Of a stretch of DNA of 64,000 bases, positions 35,071 to 42,598 are shown piece by piece (position 1 is the first letter of the stretch; each line of letters begins with the position of its first letter). Source of the stretch: Prauserella flavalba. GTDB lineage: Bacteria; Actinomycetota; Actinomycetes; Mycobacteriales; Pseudonocardiaceae. The position numbers and the translations under genes are program-made. The notes below the pieces were generated by a model. The model worked only from the letters and a program-made list of their open reading frames with translations. It did no database searches and was not told the origin of the DNA. The stretch lies in the NCBI RefSeq assembly GCF_003202235.1, contig NZ_MASU01000005.1, forward strand, positions 868,001 to 932,000. The letters run 5' to 3'.

Positions 35071-35742
35071 GTGGCGGAAGCCAAGGTGGCCGGACTGCAG
35101 ACCCTGGAGCGTGGCCTGTCGGTGCTGGAGGCCGTCGCCGCGCACGGGCCCTGCACCGCGGCCCAGGTCGGAGAGGCGACCGGGCTGCACCGCTCCATCG
35201 CCTACCGCGTGCTGTGCACGCTGGAGGCGCGTGGCTACCTGCGCCGGGGCCAGGGCGGCCGGTACGAGGTGGGGCTCGCGGTGCTCACCGTCGCCTCGGC
35301 GGTGCATTCCGACCTGCAGGCACTCGCGCACGCCGAGCTGAGCACCGTCGCGGAGGCCACCGGCACCACGGCGTTCCTCGCCGTGCCGCACGGCGACGAC
35401 GCGCTGACGCTGGTGACCGTGGAGCCACCCGCGGCCAGGGCTCCGGTCTCCTACCGGCCGGGGGTGCGGCACCCGCTCACCCGCGGCGCGCCCGGCCTGG
35501 CGATCCTCGCCGCGCAGCCACCGCGTGCGGGCGAACGGCCCGAGGTGACGCTCGCCCGCGACCTCGGCCACGTGCGTACCAGCGGCGAGGTGGTGCCCGG
35601 CATCAGCTCGCTCGCGGTCCCCGTCCGGCTGCGCGCGGGCCGGGTCGCCAGCGTGTGCGTGCTGTTCGTCGCCGGGCGCTTCGACGAGACCGCGGCGCTG
35701 GAGCGGCTCCACGCCGCCGCCGACCGCCTGCGGGGGAACTGA
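35071..35742 (+). CDS. IclR-family transcriptional regulator
   Basis: IclR-type regulator of 223 residues. The winged helix ('CTAAQVGEATGLHRSIAYRV', about 28-48, then 'LEARGYLRRGQGGRYEVGLA') precedes the effector-binding domain ('HAELSTVAEATGTTAFLAVP', 'PLTRGAPGLAILAAQP', 'VVPGISSLAVPVRLRAGRVA'). IclR proteins commonly control aromatic catabolism genes from a divergent position. Here it is divergent from the styA operon with a 108-bp shared control region containing inverted repeats. It starts at GTG 35071 after GGAGG. The effector is probably a pathway substrate or product. Confidence 0.9.
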   Translation: MAEAKVAGLQTLERGLSVLEAVAAHGPCTAAQVGEATGLHRSIAYRVLCTLEARGYLRRGQGGRYEVGLAVLTVASAVHSDLQALAHAELSTVAEATGTTAFLAVPHGDDALTLVTVEPPAARAPVSYRPGVRHPLTRGAPGLAILAAQPPRAGERPEVTLARDLGHVRTSGEVVPGISSLAVPVRLRAGRVASVCVLFVAGRFDETAALERLHAAADRLRGN

Positions 35743-35763
35743 CGGGCCTTCGCCGTGGCCGCG

Positions 35764-37023
35764 TCAGCTGCCCGCCGTCGCGAACGCGGGGGCCACCTGT
35801 GCGGTCTCCTCCGCCGGCACACGGGTGGCCGAACGCCACGCCACGGCCGCCACGACGGTGGCACCGAGGGTCACCAGCCCGGCGGCGAGCAGCGCCTCGG
35901 CGGGGCCGAGCCGCTCACAGAGCCAGCCGAGCAGCGGCGCGCCGACCGCGCCGGCACCAGCGGCGACCGTGCCCTGGATCGCCAGCACCCTGCCCCGCAT
36001 GCCCTCGGCGGAGTCCAGCTGCAGGCGCGTGCTCTTCGCGGTGTCGATCAGCACCGCGCCCGCGGCGATGGGCAGGATCATCGCGGCGAAACCGGCGATC
36101 CCGGGCAGGTAGCCGCTGAGCGCCTGGAGCACGCTGGTGACGGCCGCCGCGCCGAGCAGCACGGGAATCGTCAGCTCGCGGATCCTGGCGGTGACGACAC
36201 CGCCGACCACGGTGCCGACCGCGAAGACCGACGAGAGCAGCCCGTACCCGGCCGCGCCCGCGCCGAGCGGCCCCTCGGCCATCGCCGCCATCGTGACCTG
36301 GTAGTTGCGGCCGAGCCCGGAGAGCACGAAACCGAGGGCGAACAGGATGATCAGCACCCGGTGCCCGCGCACGTAGGCCAGCCCGGCCCGCACCCCGGCG
36401 TGCTCGGGCGGGCTGACCGCCAGCGGGTGGAACTCCCCCGTGCGCATCACGGCGATCGTGGCGATGACGGCGACGAAGCTCGCGGCGTTGACGAGGAAGA
36501 GCAGCGGCTCGCCGACCGCGGCCGCGAGCACCCCGGCCAGGCTCATGCCCAGGACACGGCCGATGGAGTTGACGATCGAGTTCCACGCGAGCGCGTTGCC
36601 GAGGTCGTCCCTCGGCACGACCTGGCTCGCGAACCGCCCGAGCGCGGGGCCGCCGAACGTGCCGACGAGGCCGGAGGCCGCGGTCAGGGCGTACACGGCC
36701 GCGATCGGCAGGCCCTGCCACACGACGTAGGCGAGGACGAGCGCCAGTGCCAGATGCGTGGACTCGGCGATGAGGATGATCCGCCGGGGCGGGAACCGGT
36801 CCGCGAGCGCACCCGCCCACGGGCCGAGCAGCAGTGCGGGCAGGGTGCTCAGCAGGATGGACGCGCCCACCGACGTCGCCGACCCGGTCAGCTCCAGCAC
36901 GACCCAGTTGAGGCCGAGTACCTGCATCCACGTGCCGGTCACCGAAATCAGATCGGCGGTGGCCCACAGCCGGTAGTTGTGGTTGCCGAGGGCACGCAGC
37001 ATCGGCGGCAGTTCTCGCCGCAA
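35764..37023 (-). CDS. MFS transporter, enterobactin-exporter-like (MFS_3) group
   Basis: A 12-helix efflux permease of about 419 residues. 'NHNYRLWATADLISVTGTWM' opens the first helix and 'LNWVVLELTGSATSVG' follows, as in MFS_3/DHA3 exporters. 'GPWAGALADRFPPRRIILIA' is the loop 2-3 motif. The TTG at 37023 has GGGGAAAG three bases upstream and places ATG eight codons in; an ATG at 37062 lacks any ribosome site. The substrate is unknown. It converges on the IclR gene with a 21-bp gap. Confidence 0.85.
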   Translation of the reverse strand: MRRELPPMLRALGNHNYRLWATADLISVTGTWMQVLGLNWVVLELTGSATSVGASILLSTLPALLLGPWAGALADRFPPRRIILIAESTHLALALVLAYVVWQGLPIAAVYALTAASGLVGTFGGPALGRFASQVVPRDDLGNALAWNSIVNSIGRVLGMSLAGVLAAAVGEPLLFLVNAASFVAVIATIAVMRTGEFHPLAVSPPEHAGVRAGLAYVRGHRVLIILFALGFVLSGLGRNYQVTMAAMAEGPLGAGAAGYGLLSSVFAVGTVVGGVVTARIRELTIPVLLGAAAVTSVLQALSGYLPGIAGFAAMILPIAAGAVLIDTAKSTRLQLDSAEGMRGRVLAIQGTVAAGAGAVGAPLLGWLCERLGPAEALLAAGLVTLGATVVAAVAWRSATRVPAEETAQVAPAFATAGS

Positions 37024-37403
37024 GGTCTTTCCCCTTTGGACAGTGGTACGCCGGAAAAGCACCGTCGCGCACCGGAAGGCGGGCAGGTTCGCGATCGACG
37101 GTGACCGAGCGGCCGCTCACGCTACCCGGGAACGCGCGCGCTACTCCTTTCCGGACGTGTGGCGATGCCAACAACCGAAGCCGGAAACGCTTCTGCCGAA
37201 AGGAATCCGCATGTCGGCGCGTGGGAGCATGGCCGGTTGGTCACGGACCAGAGTCAGTCGTTGTGCGGGAGGCGATGAGATTGGTGGCACAGCCGCGACG
37301 AGCAACCCGGGTGCCCTTCGCGCGTCGGCGGACGGTTGACAGAACCCATATCTAGTATAACGATTATCAGGCCAACATCGGCGTTGGAGCGACGGGAGAC
37401 GAG
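37024..37403. other. 380-bp intergenic region upstream of the alcohol dehydrogenase
   Basis: This region separates divergent MFS and alcohol dehydrogenase genes. It holds no convincing gene. A TTGACA at 37336-37341 and the A+T-rich stretch around TATAAC (37356-37361) and GATTAT (37362-37367) form a candidate promoter for the dehydrogenase, though the spacing is not ideal. The imperfect palindrome ATAACGATTAT may be a regulator site. A 42-codon frame from ATG 37211 with a fair ribosome site was considered but has no recognisable features. Confidence 0.5.
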
Positions 37404-38522
37404 ATGAAGACCAAGGGTGCGCTGCTGTGGGAGCCGGGGACCAACTCCGGGTGGAGCGTCGAGGACATCGAGATCGATCCGCCCAAGGAACGCGAGGTAC
37501 TGGTCAAGCTCGCCGCCTCGGGCATCTGCCACAGCGACCACCACCTCGACGATGGCGTGATCCCGCTGCCGTGGGCACCCATCCTTGGCGGCCACGAGGG
37601 CGCGGGCGTCGTCACCGAGGTCGGGCCCGGCGTCACCGACGTCGAGGTCGGCGACCACGTGGTCCTGTCGTTCCTCCCCTCGTGCGGCAAGTGCACGATG
37701 TGCGTCGCCGGCCGCAGCAACATGTGCGCACTCGGCGCGGGCGTGCTCGCCGGCACCGCCCCCGACGGCACCCACCGCGTGCACGCCAGGGGCAAGGGCG
37801 TCGGCTGCATGTCCTACCTGGGCACGTTCAGCCCCTACGTGTGCGCGCCGCTCGACGCCACGATCAAGATCGACCGCGACATCCCGCTCGACAAGGCCGC
37901 CCTCATCGGCTGCGGCGTCCCGACCGGCTGGGGCTCCTCCGTGTACGCCGCCGACATGCAGCTCAACGACACCGTCGTGATCGTCGGCACCGGCGGCGTC
38001 GGCATCAACGCCGTACAGGGCGCCCGCCACAAGGGGGCGCGCAACATCATCGCCATCGACCCGGTCGAGTTCAAGCGCGAGTCCGCACTGCGCTTCGGCG
38101 CCACCCACGCCGTCAGCGACTACGCCGAGGCCGCCCAGCTGGTCGAGCGCATGACCGACGGCCAGGGCGCCGACCGCGTGATCGTCACCGTCGGCGTCGC
38201 GCACGGCAACCTCATGAACCCGGCCCAGGAACTCACCCGCCGCGGCGGCGTCATGGTCCTCACCGCGGCCGCCCCGCTCACCCAGCGCGACGTGGACTTC
38301 GACCTGTTCACCTTCGCCATGTCCGGCAAACGGCTCCAGGGCTGCCTCTACGGCAGCACCAACTCGCGCAACGACGTGCCGGTGCTGCTGGACCTGTATC
38401 GCGACGGCAAGCTCATGCTCGACGAACTGGTGACCAAGACCTACGACCTGGAGGACATCAACCAGGCGTTCACCGACCTGCAGGAGGGCAAGAACCTCCG
38501 CGGCGTGATCATGTACGACTGA
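37404..38522 (+). CDS. NDMA-dependent (mycofactocin-associated) alcohol dehydrogenase
   Basis: Zinc-type medium-chain dehydrogenase of 372 residues in the NDMA-dependent group, whose nicotinamide stays bound and is reoxidised by the peptide-derived cofactor mycofactocin. 'ASGICHSDHHLDDG' near 40 and 'LGGHEGAGVVTEVG' near 62 give the catalytic zinc site. 'PSCGKCTMCVAGRSNMC' near 92-108 holds the structural zinc, and 'VVIVGTGGVGINAVQGARHK' near 192 binds NAD. The extended loop 'HARGKGVGCMSYLGTFSPYV' fits this family. No mycofactocin biosynthesis genes are in the window. The ribosome site is GGGAGA. Confidence 0.9.
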   Translation: MKTKGALLWEPGTNSGWSVEDIEIDPPKEREVLVKLAASGICHSDHHLDDGVIPLPWAPILGGHEGAGVVTEVGPGVTDVEVGDHVVLSFLPSCGKCTMCVAGRSNMCALGAGVLAGTAPDGTHRVHARGKGVGCMSYLGTFSPYVCAPLDATIKIDRDIPLDKAALIGCGVPTGWGSSVYAADMQLNDTVVIVGTGGVGINAVQGARHKGARNIIAIDPVEFKRESALRFGATHAVSDYAEAAQLVERMTDGQGADRVIVTVGVAHGNLMNPAQELTRRGGVMVLTAAAPLTQRDVDFDLFTFAMSGKRLQGCLYGSTNSRNDVPVLLDLYRDGKLMLDELVTKTYDLEDINQAFTDLQEGKNLRGVIMYD

Positions 38523-38545
38523 GATACTGCTCCCCTCGGCCGCGC

Positions 38546-38573
38546 TGTCGATCCGGCCTCTCGCCGTTCGTAC
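38546..38573 (+). promoter_or_regulatory. Putative ECF42 promoter
   Basis: TGTCGA at 38546-38551 matches exactly the -35 element I recall for ECF42 sigma factors. After 17 bases CGTAC (38569-38573) resembles the CGA/TC-type -10. It lies 50 bp before the DGPF gene start, so the sigma factor probably drives its own operon. Confidence 0.6.
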
Positions 38574-38622
38574 AGAGGGTGAGAGGCCGGCAGCCCGCCG
38601 GCCGGGTCCGAGGAGAAGCGGC

Positions 38623-38976
38623 ATGAAGCAGTACCTGCTCAGCATCTACCAGCCCACCGGCGGCGTGCCCGCCCCCGACGTCCTCGCCGGGGTCATGCGC
38701 GACCTCGAGCGGCTCAACCAGGAGCTGCGCGCCGCCGGCGCGTGGGTCTTCGCAGGCGGCCTGCACTCCCCCGAGTCGGCGACCGTCCTGCGCCCCGACG
38801 GCGACCACGTGCTCACCACCGACGGCCCGTTCGCCGAGGGCAAGGAGCACCTCGGTGGCTTCACGATCATCAGGGCCGAGGACCTGGACTCGGCACTGCA
38901 CTGGGGCCGCAGGCTCGCGAAGGCGACCACGCTGCCCGTCGAGGTGCGGCCGTTCCAGGACGAGGCCGGGGACTGA
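38623..38976 (+). CDS. DGPF-type YCII-domain protein, partner of ECF42 sigma factor
   Basis: A 117-residue YciI-like protein with the diagnostic 'TTDGPFAEGKEHLGGFTIIR' near 65-84. DGPF proteins are encoded beside nearly all ECF42 sigma factors and form part of their regulon; their biochemical role is unresolved. The YCII fold has a His-Asp pair implying possible enzymatic activity. ATG 38623 has a strong GAGGAG. The sigma factor gene starts 6 bp after the stop, so both form an operon behind a TGTCGA promoter element. Confidence 0.9.
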   Translation: MKQYLLSIYQPTGGVPAPDVLAGVMRDLERLNQELRAAGAWVFAGGLHSPESATVLRPDGDHVLTTDGPFAEGKEHLGGFTIIRAEDLDSALHWGRRLAKATTLPVEVRPFQDEAGD

Positions 38977-38982
38977 AGCGAC

Positions 38983-40200
38983 ATGGCGCAGCCGTCCACC
39001 GCGGACCTCGAACGGATCTTCCGCGAGGAGTACGGCCGCACCGTCGCGGTCCTGGTCCGCGTCTTCGGCGACCTCGACCTCGCCGAGGAGGCGGTCCAGG
39101 ACGCGTTCGCCGCCGCGGTGCGCGCCTGGCCCGAGTCCGGGCTGCCGCCCAGCCCGGCCGGCTGGCTCATCACCACCGCCCGCAACCGCACGATCGACCG
39201 CCTGCGCCGCGAGGCCTCCCGCCAGGACCGGTACGCGCAGGCGGCTCTCCTGCACGCCAGGGGCGAGCCCGCCGAGGAGGGGCCCGTGCGCGACGAACGG
39301 CTCCGCCTGCTCTTCACCTGCTGCCACCCCGCGCTCGCCATGAGCGCGCGGGTGGCGCTCACACTGCGGCTGCTCGGCGGGCTCACCACCGCCGAGATCG
39401 CCCGCGCGTTCCTGCTGCCCGAGCCCACCCTGGCCCAGCGGATCGTGCGCGCGAAGGCCAAGATCCGCGACGCGGGCATCCCGTACCGGGTGCCGGACGA
39501 GGCCGACCTGCCCGAGCGGCTCGCCGGAGTGCTCGCCGTGGTGTACCTGATCTACAACGAGGGGCACACCGCGAGCACGGGCCAGGCGCTCGTCCGCGAG
39601 GACCTGTGCGCGGAGGCGGTGCGCCTGGCCCGGCTGCTCGCCGGCCTGCTGCCGGGCGAGCCGGAGGCGCTGGGCCTGCTCGCGCTGCTGCTGCTCAGCG
39701 AGTCCCGCCGCGCGGCGCGCACCGGCGAGAACGGCGAGGTGGTGCTGCTGGCCGACCAGGACCGCGGCCGCTGGGACCGGGCGCTCGTCGCCGAGGGCCA
39801 GGCACTGGTGCGGGAATGCCTGCGCCGCAACCGGCCCGGCCCCTACCAGCTCCAGGCCGCCATCAACGCCGTCCACAGCGACGCCCCGAGCACCGCCGAG
39901 ACCGACTGGCACCAGATCGTGCGGCTGTACGACCAGCTGCTGGCGATCGCGCCGAACCCGGTGGTGGCGCTGAACCGCGCCGTCGCCGTGGCCGAGGTGG
40001 AGGGGCCCGCCGTCGCGCTCGCGCTCGTCGACGAGCTGAAGCTCGACCGCTACCACCTGTTCCACGCCATCCGCGCCGACCTGCTCGGCAGGCTCGGCCG
40101 GACCGGCGAGGCGGCGCGGGCGTACGAGACGGCGCTCGAGCGCACCGCCAACGAGGCCGAGCAGGCACTGCTGCGGCGCAGGCTCGCCGGACTGGGCTGA
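38983..40200 (+). CDS. ECF42-group RNA polymerase sigma factor with C-terminal TPR-like extension
   Basis: Extracytoplasmic-function sigma factor of 405 residues, about twice the usual ECF size. Region 2 ('FREEYGRTVAVLVRVFGDLD', 'AVQDAFAAAVRAWPESGLPP', 'AGWLITTARNRTIDRLRREA') spans 10-80. Region 4 ('LTLRLLGGLTTAEIARAFLL') is near 130-160. The rest is a helical tetratricopeptide-like domain ('LAVVYLIYNEGHTA', 'LLAIAPNPVVALNRAVAVAE') characteristic of ECF42, needed for activity in studied members. No anti-sigma factor gene is adjacent, consistent with the group. It is co-transcribed with the DGPF gene. Confidence 0.92.
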   Translation: MAQPSTADLERIFREEYGRTVAVLVRVFGDLDLAEEAVQDAFAAAVRAWPESGLPPSPAGWLITTARNRTIDRLRREASRQDRYAQAALLHARGEPAEEGPVRDERLRLLFTCCHPALAMSARVALTLRLLGGLTTAEIARAFLLPEPTLAQRIVRAKAKIRDAGIPYRVPDEADLPERLAGVLAVVYLIYNEGHTASTGQALVREDLCAEAVRLARLLAGLLPGEPEALGLLALLLLSESRRAARTGENGEVVLLADQDRGRWDRALVAEGQALVRECLRRNRPGPYQLQAAINAVHSDAPSTAETDWHQIVRLYDQLLAIAPNPVVALNRAVAVAEVEGPAVALALVDELKLDRYHLFHAIRADLLGRLGRTGEAARAYETALERTANEAEQALLRRRLAGLG

Positions 40201-40203
40201 GGC

Positions 40204-41052
40204 TCAGGCGGGCCAGTGACCCGGCCGGGTCAGGGTCGACGGCAGTGTCGTGCCGCCGTCGCCTTTCGCGGCGTCGAGCTGGGACTGGATCAGGAACAGG
40301 CTCGTGCTCAGGTCGGCGCCCCGCAGATCCGCGCCCCGCGTGTCGGCACCGACGACGTCGGCCAGCCGCAGATCGGCGTCACGGAGATCGGCCCCGATCA
40401 GGAACGCGCCCCTCAGGTTCGCACCACGCAGGTCGGCCTTGCGGAAGTCCCGGCCGATCAGGTCGGCACCCCGCAGTTCGGCGGGCCGCCGCACCCCGCG
40501 CCGCGCCAGCTCGCTCGCGCGCGACAGCAGGGCGTTCACCGACCGCCAGTGCGGGCCCACGTCGAGCCCGGCGAGCGCGTCCGGCTCCAGTAGCGTGAGT
40601 CGTTCTGTCTCCTCGCGCGCGGCCGTCAGGTCGGCATGCACCGGGCGCGCCGCTCGCAGGGTCAGCGCCTCGTTGACGTACCACAGAAGCTCGTGCAGCT
40701 CCCGCATCACGGGGAAGACGGTGAACATCCGCTCCGCGGTCTCGGGCGCGCCGCGCCAGTCCCGCCCAGCAAAGGTGACCTGGGAGACGTGCTGGCCCGC
40801 GCCGAAGCAGTCGTACACCGTGCAGCCGGGGAAACCCTTGTCCCGCAACCGGTCATGGATGCCGCAGCCGAAGTCGGCGAGGAGGTTGCGGCACGGCGTG
40901 CGCGCGGGCTTGTCGACGGCGAAGTCGGCCGACGCGGCGAAGGCGGGAACGACGCAGCACAGCCCGAAGCAGCTCGCGCAGTCGGCCCGCAACCGGGTCC
41001 GGAAGCCGTCGGTCGCGGTGGCCGCGCCGGGCGGCGCGGAAGGTTCTGGCAT
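40204..41052 (-). CDS. Pentapeptide-repeat protein with Cys-rich N-terminal domain
   Basis: A 282-residue protein. The N-terminal part has conserved cysteines ('CASCFGLCC', 'PCRNLLADFGCGIHDR', 'GCTVYDCFGAGQHVS'), perhaps a metal site. A helical middle follows. From about 195 to 255 there is a run of A(D/N)LxX repeats ('ELRGADLIGRDFRKADLRGA' and so on), forming a short right-handed beta-helix. Some pentapeptide proteins protect gyrase, but this architecture is not of the Qnr/MfpA type. ATG 41052 follows GGAG. It converges on the ECF42 gene with a 3-bp gap. Function unknown. Confidence 0.85.
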   Translation of the reverse strand: MPEPSAPPGAATATDGFRTRLRADCASCFGLCCVVPAFAASADFAVDKPARTPCRNLLADFGCGIHDRLRDKGFPGCTVYDCFGAGQHVSQVTFAGRDWRGAPETAERMFTVFPVMRELHELLWYVNEALTLRAARPVHADLTAAREETERLTLLEPDALAGLDVGPHWRSVNALLSRASELARRGVRRPAELRGADLIGRDFRKADLRGANLRGAFLIGADLRDADLRLADVVGADTRGADLRGADLSTSLFLIQSQLDAAKGDGGTTLPSTLTRPGHWPA

Positions 41053-41077
41053 GGGGAGATCTCCTGCGAGGCGGCTG

Positions 41078-41353
41078 TCAGGCCTGGGACTTCGCGGCCA
41101 TCCTCGCGCGCACCTCGGGCCTGCGCAGTGGCGGCACCGTCGACGGCGGGTTCCGCCGGGCGGGAAGCTCGGCGAGCAGCCGCGTGGTGATCTCGGCGAT
41201 CTCGCTGACGGCCCGCTCGAACGGCTCGCGGGTCGCGTCCGACACGGACTGGACTCCGCTGACCTTCCGTACGTACTGCCGGGCGGCGGCCTCGATCTCC
41301 TCCGGCGTCGCCGACGGCTCGAGCCCGCGAAGAACGGTGATGTTGCGGCACAT
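41078..41353 (-). CDS. DUF2277 family protein
   Basis: A 91-residue protein beginning 'MCRNITVLRGLEPSATPEEI', the hallmark of DUF2277, with the following 'AARQYVRKVSGVQSVSD'. It is a small helical, soluble protein of unknown function, widespread in actinobacteria and proteobacteria. It is transcribed with, and 25 bp upstream of, the pentapeptide-repeat gene, and diverges from the GAF-ANTAR gene. Confidence 0.85.
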   Translation of the reverse strand: MCRNITVLRGLEPSATPEEIEAAARQYVRKVSGVQSVSDATREPFERAVSEIAEITTRLLAELPARRNPPSTVPPLRRPEVRARMAAKSQA

Positions 41354-41409
41354 GCGTTCAGCCTACGCGCCGGGCCGGGGCCAAAGGCCTTCCCGCCGAC
41401 CGCGCGACG

Positions 41410-42165
41410 GTGTACACCTACCTGGTGGGCACCACACCCCAGGGCCCTGAGCAGCTGATCCAGCTCGATGAAGTCGCCACCGCCCTCCGCCTGTTGCACG
41501 ACGAAATGAGCGCGGCCGAGCCGCTGGAGCGCGCGCTGTGCCGGGTCACCGCGGGGGCGGTGGCCGCCGTTCCCGACGCCCGGCACGCGAGCGTCACGCT
41601 GCTCGACGACGGGCAGCTGAGCACGGCCGCGGCGACGGCGGGCGACATCACCGAGCTCGAGCACGTCCAGTACGTCGTGGGCCGGGGCCCGTGCGTGCTG
41701 GCCGCCACCACCCGCCGGGTGGTCCGCGCCGTCGCCGGTTCGGGGCCCGCGCCGTGGCCCGAGTTCGCCGAGGCCGCGCACGGTGCCGGCCTGCGGGCGG
41801 CACTGTCGGTACCGCTCGTGGTGGCCGCCGACGACGAGCCGATGTGGGGCTCGCTGAACCTCTACAGCGGCGACGAGACCGCGTTCGATCCCTTCGACGA
41901 AAGCCTCATGGGCGTGTTCACCGTGGCGGCCTCCGCCGCGATCTGCAACGCCCGCCGCTGGCAGCGCTCGCTCCGCCAGGTCGAGCAGCTGGAGTTCGCG
42001 CTCGTCTCGCGCGCCGACATCGAGCAGGCCAAGGGCGTGCTGATGGCGCTGCACGGCTGCTCAGCGGACGAGGCGTTCCTGCTGCTTGCCCACGAGTCGC
42101 AGGTCCGCAACACGAAGCTACGCGAGGTCGCCCGCGAGCTGCTGACGTCGCTGCGGCGCCGTTAG
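41410..42165 (+). CDS. GAF-ANTAR RNA-binding regulator
   Basis: A 251-residue putative antiterminator. A GAF sensor domain covers about 25-175 ('SVTLLDDGQLSTAAATAGDI', 'GRGPCVLAATTRRVVRAV', 'LSVPLVVAADDEPMWGSLNL'). The C-terminal ANTAR domain is about 190-248 ('LVSRADIEQAKGVLMALHGC', 'AFLLLAHESQVRNTKLREVA'). ANTAR proteins bind paired RNA hairpins and prevent termination. The GAF ligand is unknown. It starts at GTG 41410. No obvious partner kinase is adjacent. Confidence 0.88.
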   Translation: MYTYLVGTTPQGPEQLIQLDEVATALRLLHDEMSAAEPLERALCRVTAGAVAAVPDARHASVTLLDDGQLSTAAATAGDITELEHVQYVVGRGPCVLAATTRRVVRAVAGSGPAPWPEFAEAAHGAGLRAALSVPLVVAADDEPMWGSLNLYSGDETAFDPFDESLMGVFTVAASAAICNARRWQRSLRQVEQLEFALVSRADIEQAKGVLMALHGCSADEAFLLLAHESQVRNTKLREVARELLTSLRRR

Positions 42166-42172
42166 CGGCTCA

Positions 42173-42598
42173 TCAGTAGTAGCCCTCCACCGGAACCCGC
42201 GCCTCGTCGAACAGCGCGGGGCCCTCCTGCGGCACGGCCGCAAACCCGGTACCGGGTGGCTGCAGGCTCGCCAGCTGTTCCCCCGACAGCGCGAACACGA
42301 CACGGCCCACGCCGGAGCGCGCGAGCGCCCCCGCGCACATCTCGCACGGCTGGCAGCTGGTGTAGAGGGTGGTGCCCGCCGCGGTGTCGCGGTCCAGTTC
42401 CCGCGCCGCCCATTTCGCGAGTTTCAGCTCGGGGTGGGCGCTGATGTCGCGGTCGCCCAGCACGGTGTTCCACGCCTCGGCGAGGACGTCGCCGCCGGGC
42501 CCGGCGAGCAGCGAGCCGAACGGTGCCTCCCCGGACTCGCGGGCCTTGGCGGCGAGCGCGATCGCCCTGCGCAGGAAATGGTCGTCGTCGTGGGTCAC
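42173..42598 (-). CDS. Nucleoside deaminase (CMP/dCMP-deaminase fold)
   Basis: Zinc-dependent deaminase of 141 residues. The zinc and catalytic residues are in 'ISAHPELKLAKWAARE' (His and Glu of HxE, near 57-59) and 'TSCQPCEMCAGALARSGVGR' (PCxxC near 86-91). 'EAPFGSLLAGPGGDVLAEAW' is typical of guanine- or tRNA-adenosine-deaminase-like enzymes. The substrate, purine or cytosine nucleoside, is not certain. GTG 42598 has GGAGGGAG upstream and overlaps the stop of the oxidoreductase gene by 4 bp, so the pair is one operon. Confidence 0.87.
   Translation of the reverse strand: MTHDDDHFLRRAIALAAKARESGEAPFGSLLAGPGGDVLAEAWNTVLGDRDISAHPELKLAKWAARELDRDTAAGTTLYTSCQPCEMCAGALARSGVGRVVFALSGEQLASLQPPGTGFAAVPQEGPALFDEARVPVEGYY

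Noticed and set aside
37211-37339. Possible 42-codon peptide with a GAAAGGAAT ribosome site upstream of the NDMA-dependent dehydrogenase
   Set aside because: It was considered as a mycofactocin-precursor-like peptide, but it lacks the conserved C-terminal Val-Tyr ending and has no other support.
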